A stretch of 64,000 bases of DNA, taken from NCBI GenBank assembly GCA_024305405.1, contig JAKNDB010000064.1:1550001-1614000 (forward strand). The letters run 5' to 3'. Shown in pieces: positions 38,601 through 50,600 of this stretch; the stretch's first letter is position 1, and every line of letters begins with the position of its first letter. The position numbers and the translations under genes are program-made. Below the pieces are notes generated by a model, which saw only the letters and a list, made by a program, of their open reading frames with translations, was not told the DNA's origin and searched no databases. This DNA comes from Dirofilaria immitis. Taxonomy: Eukaryota; Nematoda; Chromadorea; Rhabditida; Onchocercidae.

Positions 38601-41600
38601 TCTGGGCTGAATGGCAAGCCCACAGCACCTATAAATATCTATGGTATTACTTAATATATAAATTTTTCCAAATCCGGAAGTTCGAACTAAATAATAGATT
38701 TCACTGTCGAAATAAAGTGTTATATTAAAGCGGACGAAACTTTTTCATTTCTAATTCATATAACAATTTTTATTGTAGGTGTACCAGTAATGCCACTGGA
38801 TGAACAAGGCAAGCCCGTAGTACCGTACGATGCAAGCGGAACACCTCTCATTCATTTGGCTAGTGATGGTAGTTTTGCTATCCGCGTTTCTTTGTTTTTT
38901 ATCGTGAAAGATTTCAGCTTATGTTTAGCCTTTTCAGTCTACGGTTAGTTTCGGCAACCAAAAACAACAATCAGAGGAATGCGGCCAGTTGCTACTAAAG
39001 CGGCGCGTATTGCATCACTACAGTCATGTTCTGTTCTTCCTTTGCTATGATTTGTTTTTCGTTGTAAATTCTTTTCTATGAGAAATGGAACAGGAGGCAC
39101 TGAAAGGAAAAGTACTAGCGTAAATTGGCATTATTGGTATTTGGCTCGATTTGTAGGCATAAACCGATGTTTTCTGTGTGTGTGCTAGAACGTGGAATCG
39201 AGCAAATCAATGATGCGCCCGAAATGTTACTCACCTGAGCCGGAACTCTCTGAGGCTATATTGTATCAGTACCTGAAAAGGAGAAAAGTGGTAAAACGAA
39301 ATTAAATACGACTTCATGAGTAGGCTTTTGTTATCTCTTCTTTAATTTGTTATTCCCTTATTTTACAGGTATGACTCCTCTTACTGAAGAAGAATACCAG
39401 TATTCTCTGCAATGGAACGATTATTACAACCGCTACTACAAGAATACTGCTGAACAAGTTTGTTGTCTTTAATTTTTAGATTGGATATAGTATAGTGAGT
39501 TCCACAAACCTCAGTGATCATTAGAATATTGGCTTTTTAAACGAGAAGCAATACTAGTTATTAAATCGCTTTATTTATTGCAGTCTTAGTTGTGCAGTTG
39601 TGCCTTCTCTCAAATTTAGCTCTTACTATAGGTCGACTAATTCATTACAGATCTTTTCAGTGAGAAGTCTTGCAATTATTTTTTAATTTTATGTTACCCA
39701 GCCATTACTATTTTAACACTACGATGAGTATGGGTCTAGTTTCGTGAACTTATGCAGTTTCTAGAAAAATTTCCTAACATTCAATTCCATTAGTCACGGC
39801 ACTGAAATTACAAGTTTGTATTTTTGATAATTTAGAAAGCAAGCAGTTCAAGTCAATCTATGATACAACCAACGACTGTGAACGATACATATGAACAAAA
39901 AGCGAAGAATATGAAATTGTTAAAAAGGTAGAGTTTTGATCAAAATCTCCAGTAGAAAATTTTTGGTTTGATTTACTTTCTATCCATGAACTTACAGTCG
40001 AATTCCAGGTACGCCCCGAAGATATCGATTTGCCACCTTGCGTGCCGCCTCCACCATCAACATACCCTCCACCGCCAGTTTCGGATGGACCAGCTTTATC
40101 TGGTGAAGTGGAGAAAAAACAGTTCCTGACCCAGCTTTAAAAGCAAAAACCAAAAAATGATTGAAATGCAGCTAAAATTTTCGCGCAAAAGTTACGTGAT
40201 CCAGCTCATTCGTCAGCTGTAATAGTGCCCGCTAATGAAATGATAAGCATATCCGCAGAGCACACACCCTTACCACGACAGCCAAGTGATTCACCGGAAA
40301 ATTTTGACAAATTAGAATCACCAAAAGAGCGTCCTCCTCCTCCCCTCCTCCTCCGATGCATGCAGCAGTCGAAGATCCGTCTATAATAACGGAACAATAT
40401 AATAATAATTCACCGAAATCAATGGATGCGCAGATTATGGAAAAACTAAACAAAAATTTCAGTGATGGTTCAAGGATAAAGGAGCAAGCTGTTAAAAAGC
40501 TACCATTTTGCAAGCGGAACCTACTCCAGCTATTTCAAATATGTCAGACAATATAGTCAAAACATCCGATGATATGGCAAAGAAGCTCGAAAATTCGAAA
40601 TTGTTTTCCGATTTATGCAAAAATTTGAATGAATTTCGAGTAGAAAATCAAGCCTTCGGAAAAAAAGTTGCAGCAGAACTGACTGATTTCTCTGAATCGA
40701 AAGATGGAGAAATGCAGCCCGAACTTACTTTGACAGATATGGCAGTCAGGATGGATGTTGTTTTAGAACAGTCTCAAGCTAAAGAAGACATTGAGGAGGA
40801 AAAGGTTTTATTGCATTAATCTCTGTTATTACTAAACTCTCCTTTAGGCTAAGTAATTTATAAAATATTGCGGAAATTATATGACAATCAAATAGGGATT
40901 TTTTAAGTGTCTTTTTTACAGTGATTTTATCAATACTTCATTGCAGCAACATTGAGAAATATCAATTTCACATATTAAAATTAAAACAGAATTGAAATCA
41001 CATGTTCTAGGCGACAACAAAAACAAAATCTTCTGCTAGTAATAGTTACGAATCAAAAATCGGCAGTGAAATGTTAGGAAAACGTGGTGACAAGAATGAG
41101 TATATTTCGGTTTCAAATGGAAAACGTTCAGAGAAAAGATGCGCCATCACACTGGATCGAAGGATAAAAGAAAACGAAGAAGGTAACTTGTAAATTTATA
41201 GATTTCGTTTATTCGAAGAATTATATTTTTTTCAATTGTTATCGCTTGTGCACTCGTATTTAATTGGAAGATAACCTGAATTTTAATGAACAAATTTTTA
41301 AGTGAAAGCAGACATCGACGTTCACGAAGTCGATCATCATACCATGATTCCCATCGCAGAAGTCATTCCCGAGGAACGAAACACAGAAGTCGAACTCGAA
41401 GTCGTACGCCACGTGAATATCATCGTCGTAGCAAATATCGCTCCCGAAGTCGGGAGCGATTCTATAGACACGAAAGTTCATATTACGACCGTCGTAACTA
41501 TCGGCGTTACTGGACACCTGATGCTGAAGACAAATATTCGTATCGAAGACGACACTCGTCATCGAGAGACAAATCTTCACAACATGAAAGGTTACTAATT

Positions 41601-44600
41601 TGAAATATTGGGAAAGCATTATGATAAGACTTATATTTTCGTAAATTATTACTGTTCATTTTTGTTTTATGATGGCTATATTTTTGGATTGAATTTTTCG
41701 AAAAGTATGAAATTTTTTTGAATCTAAAACATTTGGTAGTAGTGTTGACATCAAATTTGAGTTTTAAGAAGAAATTTGATGTGTTTTTTAATTATAATTC
41801 ATCCATTCTGTAAGTTGCATTGATTTTTTAAATTATATATTAGTGTTATTAAATAAAAGATATCGCGATATGGATTACGAGATCAAAGTTTTTTTTTTGG
41901 CTTTCTTTGAGTTATTTTTTGGGAATTGGAGCAACACGGTATTCCTCAGTTTTTCAAAAAGAGCATTATTAAATTTAAAGGAGTACAAGTCGAGACAGAA
42001 CGCCAACAGCTGATAAATCAAGCAGGAGTCATAGTTATTATGAACAATCGAAGAGTCATAGTGATTCACCGGTTGTTTCGCGACGCTCTTCAGCTGCACG
42101 TTCGGTTTCGCAATATAAGACTACGGATAGTCGTAATCGAAGCTCCAGTCGCCGTAATTCTCCGGGTATTTCATACTTTTAAATTCGAAAACCTATTAAA
42201 TTTGAATAAATGCAAAGTTTATCATATTAATGTTGCTGTTAAAAAATTTTTATTTGCTATAGGTTTGTAATCTGAGTAAATTTATGCAGAATACGATATT
42301 CCACAAATAACAGAGCATGAATCCGGCAAATCATCGCAGCAGTTGACTGAGGATTTGGCATCTGTTGACGATGCAGTTAATATGCACAAATCAGCCCGTT
42401 ACTCGGCAAGTCCTCGAAGTGAAAAGTATACTTTTAAATCTATGTTCCCAGGTGTTACAACTTTATAAGTTAGATGACTTATTTGCACATCAGGTTAAAT
42501 GAAGATTACAAGGCCTTTCAGGGGAGATCTGATATGTGGAGAGATTAACGGACATATCCATGAATGATGCAGAGGCGAAATCAGTGAAGAAGATAAAATC
42601 TTCTAACTGCAAGAAGGGATATCCCCTTCTTGGTTTGAATTTCAGTAATTTATTCAGGAACCATAATTGAAATTTGCTTTTTTTTTAAAACAAAATCGTA
42701 ATTTTTCAGGAGTTCAGTAAAAGATCTTGAAGTGAAAACTGAAAAATCAAGGAAGCATAAGAAAACCAAAGAAAGGCATAGAAAAGAAAGAAGAGTCACC
42801 GCAGAAAGTAAGTTACAATTGTCATAAAAATTAGCTTTATTATCAGTCATGTAAAATTTTAACAGTTCAATTTTTGTAAAGCTTATTAAATTCTCACAGT
42901 AGGTCTTTATGTATACAACGTTTATCTTTTTTAGAAGAGATAAGAAAAAGCTAAGTCCATTTACGGCTGAAAGTGACACAGAGGAGAAGTATAAGACGCC
43001 ATCGATTCTATCACAAGAAACAGATTTGAATTTGTAAGTATAATCATTTTGTATGTTAATTCTTATTTATTTTCAACTTTATATTTTTTTTCTTGAATTA
43101 CTAGTATATGTATATATATTTCTTTGAAAATGCAGTTTTTTTTCTATGCCAGTACATACTTTGTTTTTATGAATTGATGGCAGAGATTTATCAATTTCAG
43201 GAATACATCCTTAAATCATCTAGAAGATGAAGAAGCAGAAATAATTTCCAGCATAAAAACAGACGAATGAATACAAAAATGTAAGAATCTTTGATCAGTT
43301 TTCGTTTAGTGAATGAAATTTTAAAGTTAGAAATGATAAATAGTCTTAAAATATCAGATATTTCAAGACCTATTTTTTCAAATTTATACAGGAGAGAACG
43401 AAAAAGAAAAAGGAAAAGAAAAAAGAAGGAACGTCGCAATGCCAGTATTGAAAGAAATGGCGTCACGACTAAAGCCTCGCGCGAAACATTGGAAGATGGT
43501 GAAATTATCACCGAAAAAGATATGTCGCCCAAGTAATTTTTATCTTACAAACTTATTCATTCTTTTTATCTTTCGTCCTTGCTCAGGCAGTTAAAAATTA
43601 TGATATGTTATATACGAGAACTTATTCAGTATTGAATTTCAGCAAATTCAGTTATCCAAAATCTTTTCCAAACTTAAAAGAATAATGATAGTTTAATTCT
43701 TTTTGCCTTTGCAGCTACTTACAATTTTTCTGCATAAATCACTTCAGTCGCCCATTGGTGCTAAACTTCAATATATTTCAGGATGAAGGAAAAAGTGGTG
43801 AATTACTCAACATCTGAATCAGAAAGGGAAGACAATAATGCATTGGAGTCGAAAAGTTCTGCAGAGTTGGTCGAAAATTACAATACAAAAGTGAGTTATG
43901 GGAAATTTCGATCTATTTTTAGGTTGATCAGCAGCTTTTGTTTTATGCATTTATAATTAATTCAAAAATAATGAGTGGATTTAGACCAATTAATTTCAAA
44001 GTTTTTCTGATTTTACTTAGATAAATAGTTTAGATTCAGTTAAAAATACTCATGTTTTATTTTTGTCGTGAAGAAATTTTTCGAAAATTAAGTTTTTTTA
44101 GAATAGTACAGTAGTAAACTGGAGACCTTAGTAGATTATAAAGTTATGCATTTCTTGTTTTTTTTTTTCGAACGAATATATTCTTCAGGATGTTCCTTCG
44201 TTGATAAAATTCATAGCGAATTCTAAAATAGCAGAAGGTTCTACCAAACTCAAGGAAAATTTCAACGATGGTGACATTAGTCAATCATCGATTTTGTCAT
44301 TCGATCTTGTCGATAAAGTATGTGGTTATAATTGGTTTTTGCAATTTGTAGTTTTTTCATTTAAAATTGTATTTCTTATTCGATTGATTTTCTCCCTTAT
44401 ATAAAAATAATTTTTGCATAATAGTGAAATATACTGTTTTTAAATTTTATCGAATAGCTCAATATAATATAAGTTGTAATGAACTATTTTGAATTTATTA
44501 TTTGTCTCACATAAGTAGTTTTGTATCCTGCAACCTTTTGTATACTTTGCAGGTACTGAAGATTCCTCCAGAAACTACTAATATGTCTAAGATGGAAAAG

Positions 44601-47600
44601 AAGATGAAACAAAATTATGAACTAATAAATCCCAAGAGGGAAGTAAAGATTACAGTGGACCTTGAGGATGATGGGTAAATGTTTTTCGCAATTTGAAATC
44701 ATTAACTTTTCATGTCATATTCCTTGCTTTTTTAAATTGATATTTTTAGAGATTAATGTTACTTTAAATTTTCATTTACATTTGGAAGATGTTGCTAAAT
44801 TTTCATATATTTATAGGATTTCCACTAAACTTAAAGATTTAACCAGCGATTTCAATGAAATTACTGCTCGGGAAGCAGAAAAACTGAAAACGGATAATAT
44901 AACAGAAGCAGTAAATAAGCTGAAAGAATTGCGCGGGTATATCAAATCGAATGTGACAGTTTCGAATTCGGCCACTGAGACAGAAGTTATAAAACAGTTT
45001 AACAAAGCAAGCGGCAATGATTCCTCGTTTGCCGTACACAGTTTAGCTGATGTTCCGTTACCAAAAGGAATGCAAGTGGCAGTTGATATAGCTGAGCGAT
45101 CTGATCAAACTGTAACGCAACAAACTGTAACACCTGGAGTTCGAATCCAAGAGGCCTGTACAAGTGCTAAAATCGATTTAGTGGATAGGGATGTAAGGAG
45201 AAAAAAGAATTACTAAAGCGAAAATGGGAAGAAGATGAAGAAGATGAATTGAGCAGATTAAGGTATCGCTCCGTTTATTAGTTTAACTCTTATAAATGAA
45301 ATTGAATGGATTTTAGTCAAAATCAACGTTGTAGTACCCAAGTTTTATTTGCAGATAACTTTTATTTGGTAAATCTTTTTTTTAATCTCTTTCTAACTTA
45401 AATTTATATTGGAAGTTGTAAATCCAAGTTTATTATGCCACTATGAGTCACTATACCAGTAAAACTATTAATTTCAAGAGCCTTCCACAGATATGAAGCA
45501 TTACGAAGCAAAACACGAAGGTTGATGAACGATCTAAGAGCTGAACGACGTCGTCTAAAAAGAGAGCGCCTACGTGCTACCATCGCGATGCGACGAGCTC
45601 GTGAACGATCTGTTGATACCAGTGTTGATGAAATTTTGCTTGCTGATACTTCTGATAGTAGCGAAACAGATGATTCCGAGGATTACTCATCTTCGCATAA
45701 GGTTGATTTTTTGCCAAATTGCCACATTTCTGTGCATGCGAAATGCTGAAAGTTTTAGAACTTTACTAATTCGTCGAGGTACATTATTCTTTTAGTTAAG
45801 ATTTTGCCAAAATAGCTATTTTCTATGTGAAGTACAACTCATTGATTATATCATGGTTAGTTTTCTGATATGAACTTAAATGCTAGTTGCAATTTGTCAA
45901 CGCTGTTAGCCAGTAATGATTATCCAACATCTCAGATATAGTTAGATATTGCGATTTTTCCCGATGAAGTCGTTCAACTTGTCGATATATTTGTTTTGAG
46001 TAATTTTAAAAATTTTTTTCCTGGGAAATGAAAGAAAAATTCTTTTAAGGAGTCTTTTAAGCAGTTTCTTGTAGTTAAATTTTTGGTTAAAATTAAAATC
46101 ACATCATTAAAAATAAAATAATAGGAATTAATTGAACAAAAGTCGTCATTCATATGATATCCGCTGAATATTTCAAATATTCTTTATTTTGTCCATCTTA
46201 TTCACTATCTGAGCAGGTTGCTCGTTAAATATCTAAAGAAGAAAAATGAACGAGTTCATTTTTGTTCGGTTGTAGTGTTAATTTATTGCCGCTCTGTCGC
46301 TACTACTATCATTTGAAGATATTCTCATTTTATTAGGTTTTTATTTGCTATCGTCAAAGAAGCCGCATTGCTATCTGAATTATGAAGCTTTATTTGATTG
46401 TTTTAAGTCGACCAGATGGTTGGCCGATCGTCGATTTGAATGAAATCTAAAATGAATGCGGAAATGAGAAATACTTGAACTTTATATAGTGTTGTTCATG
46501 TATGTAAATGTTTTGTTTCTCTTTGTTTCATCTTTCCAATTAAGATGAACGAATAGAATCTAAGCATTTTTTCCGTATTATGTCTTTTTTCTTTTTTTTA
46601 ATATTTCATTTGAAAATGAGATATGAAAGATTGTATTAACAGAGAATGTTAGGAAATTTAAAAGTTATCCGAAACTGAAGTTAATAAAATTTGATATTAA
46701 AAGTAAGGACAATATTTAATTATAGAAAGGACGCTGCTGGATATCCGATGCAGTTAATTCTTTAAAAAGATCTGGATATCTAATTTGAGCTTCTTCAAAA
46801 AGATTTATGGTTTTAGATATCAAACTTCCATCTTTTATTTTTTCTTTGACCTATTATTGATAGTGGAAGAAATGAAATAGGAAAGGAAAAAAAGATCGCT
46901 TTTGAATAATATGTTCGTATAATTAATTTAGCTATTTTATAAAAATTTTGTGTTGACAGATTAATCTGGCATGATTATCATTTATTTTCTATCTGATATT
47001 TTATGCTTTTCAATTGCATTTGGACTTAATTTTGAAAAGCTATGGGTTTTTCGACAACTTCTTTACTTTCTGCATCAAACTTTAAAAATGGTTGAAGTGT
47101 TCATGTTGCATTCGATTATCCGTATGGTAATATTATGTAGCATATCATTATTGTTTGAGATAATCATGTATTAAAGAACTCATTGAAATGGAGCAATAAA
47201 ACGGAGAAATTGGCACTTTTCCCGTCTCATCATCCTTCAGCGAGCTACTGCTATCATGGAGGGTCATCACATCACATCACATAACATTATCCAGAATGAG
47301 TCCTTTCTTGGTTATGTGCCTTCAAGCTTTTCATCCATTTCATTCTAATGCTCATTTTCATTCTTTTTACCCTGCATGATCGGTATGTTCCAGTTTCAAG
47401 CAAACATCATTTATTGCATTCTGTGCTATCAAATTTTTTTCAATCAGTTTCATACCTAACCATTATCTTTTACATATGCTTTTGTAATTATCTTCTTTTA
47501 AATTTGTAAAACTTTTTGAAAATTTTAACGATTGAAGTTATGTTTCGCGTTAAAATCTTTTATATTATTATTCTTTTATATCATCTAACTTAATCTAGTA

Positions 47601-50600
47601 AGAAGAAAGTAGTTTTGGAAATATCTGAGGTTTTGCTTTCGATGATCGAAAAGTTCACACCGATTAATTTGACGATTAAATCTTCAATCTTTGAATTTGT
47701 TATTTAAAGATTAGCTCTTCAAATAAAAGTTATAGATTATTCGCTGTTTTAGCGATTATATTATCAGCTTCTTTTATATTCTGATGTTTTGATGATTCAT
47801 ATTTTTGAATGTATGCTAATTATGATTATCCTTACTACTCGTCTTGTCTGTGACAAATAGAATTAAATGAGAATGCATTCTTACTAGATTAAGTTAGATG
47901 ATATAAAATGGTTGCTGAAACTAATAAACCATCTTGGCATCTAGAAGATACTGTTTGTCTTGTTTTATTTTTCCCAACAGTTATAAAAATTTAGCCATAT
48001 AACTCTTTTACATCCACATTCGACCTCTCTGTTATCGTCACGGATCGTTTCATGATATTGTTGTACAGCTTTTTTCTATACTTCTATTGTTGCTGTTATC
48101 CATATCAAGCATTTCTCTATCTTATCTCTTCATTTGTCCAATCGATTTTATTCTTTGTTGATAACATTTACTTGGTTTTAGTGACTTGGACTTTGTTGTG
48201 AAAGATTTTTAATGTGGAGAAATACTTGAGACTTAGTTCGAAAGTTATTCTGATATGCAGTTGGGAGGATATTATTGCACTGAAATTTTAAGAGCATGAG
48301 ATAGTTTATCCCATGAACTTTCATTGTATTGGAAGAAAAAATATACTTAACTGTTTTACTTCACTTAGCTTATAAAAAATAAATAGAACTGGTAAATAAA
48401 TAGTTTGCTATTCTTTATGGTTTCCGGTCATACTATCAACAACTATTCGTTATGGTTTATTGGAAAATTGAGCAATTGCTAATCTTCACTTCATATTTCC
48501 CTATACTGTTATATTCTTATACTTTTTTGAATTTCGAACAAAATAAATCGGCTACTTACAATATTATTTTTCATGATTTTCTTTAGTTATTTTCTTGAAT
48601 GAGTTGAGTACTTTATTGAAGAAGTATCATTCTTTTTATCAGTTTGTAGTATTTTGATATTCCAGTTCCCTTCCATTTATTATTCTTGTAGTCTATATCA
48701 GCATTCCTCATTTTGCTTTGTTATAATTTCTCACTCACCTTGAAAATAATATTTTTAAATATAAAAGGATAGAAATTTTTCGAGAAAAAAAAATTGGAAA
48801 ACATGTTAGACAACTTTTGCTGATGATTTCGTTCACTTTTCCAATCTTTTTCCTCGCTACCGTATCCTTTTACTCATCATTGCATCATGTATATCACCAT
48901 CATTTTTGAAAAAATAGATTAAAAAGTTTTTTTCTCTTCATCGTCAAAGAATTTCATCTTCTTTTGTTATCAAGTGCTTTTAAACTATTTTTTTTTTTAA
49001 ATTAATTTTGAGATATTGATTCCGGTATCTTTTACATTTTGTGTTTTCTCTGATTTTCTAATTTCGTCTGAAGTTTTATTTGTCTTTTCTTCCATCAAAG
49101 AAAATACTTCCTTGATGCATAACGTAAGCTGACACTCAGTAGTGATTTTCTTTTTCTAGTTCATATATTTCACCCTTAAAATTCGTGTTTTATTGAAATA
49201 TCTGATTTTACCATGCTATTTCTGCCACCCTCAAATACCGTAATGACATTCACAGATTTATTTTTTACCAACAATTTGTTTCCTGGGAAATTTTTGTCAT
49301 TTGAAAGGTGCATGTGAAATTGTGTTACAGTATCATTTGTCAGTAATTTCTTTCAAAAAAAAATCTGAATTGCTAAAACATCAACAAATTTTTATCACTG
49401 AGAATGAGTTGTATTTACTATAGCTTTTGTAAAATAATTTTTAGAATTTTTTTGAGGATTTAGATTGGTGCGTTACATTTTCGTCTACTCCTGATAACTA
49501 CTTGGTAGTGCTAATATTATATATTGGACGACTATTTTTATCCTGATTATTGTGATGATATATGATATTTCCTGCAGAAAAATGACAAAATAATACAGTT
49601 AACGCTCTTATGTATTGAGATACGATTTAGCGTAATCGAATTATTACGCTTTTCAGACTTTTATTTTTTGACAAATATTTTAGTTATTTAAGCCTGCTAC
49701 AATTGGTATTTTCGGCAACAAAAATTGGATAAATTAAACAATTGAAATATGTTAAGGTCCAATTATGGACATGATTTTTTTTCTGGAGAGGCTTGTAATG
49801 CTTACAGGTATAAATTATTTGTACATCAAAATTAATGAACAAAATTGGCAATCAAAAAACAATGAATACTTTTAAATGCTTGATTTAAGTTATTATGTAA
49901 CTTCATCAATCTATTTCTTGTTCACTTTTCATTCGTTGCTTTCTCTTTCTATTTCATGATTATGATAATTCAGGAATTTTAACGATTTTTATGATTAAAT
50001 CCATCACAAGTTTGTAGTGGCAGCTACGGTCGGTTTTGACTGAAATGTTGTATATGGTATCAGAGTAAAATATATGTTCCTGAATTTGAAACTACTACTA
50101 CTTAAAGGACGATGAAAGACTAAGAAGCAGAAGGATAAAATGAAAAAAGAATTCTTACCTAATTATAAAGTGTATATATATATATATATATATTATTACA
50201 GCATGAGAAAAAGATTGTATAGGTGTTAATTTTTTCTGGCCTTTTATAAGCGTAAAAAGCCCGGTTGAAAGATATGCGGAAGCCTGTTCTTTAGTATAGA
50301 TGATCAGCGCATTTTACTGTGTTTTTTTTTCTATATGGTTTATGCGAATAATGTATTAAGACAAATATTAAACATCTGGAAGTTGTTTATTTATTTTCGG
50401 TTTATAATAATGGTAATACCGTAAACCCGAATTGTATATAGATATAATTTTTGTTCTTTTTTGCTTATTTTTCTGTGCTAATGTGATATATTGATTACTA
50501 AACAATTATTCGTTTTTGCAGAAGTTGCTGAAACGAAAACGATATAGTGGAAGAGAAGCCGTTATTGTGCATTCCAATCAGTAAGAATAATTTTTTAATA

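Noticed and set aside
41260..41619. Open frames on the minus strand and in the second plus frame across the RS exon
   Set aside because: They are shadows of the RS-domain reading, whose arginine/serine codon pattern keeps other frames open.
46971..47174. Small hydrophobic plus-strand frame in the long RS intron
   Set aside because: Length and composition are expected by chance in AT-rich DNA and no splice or family support was seen.
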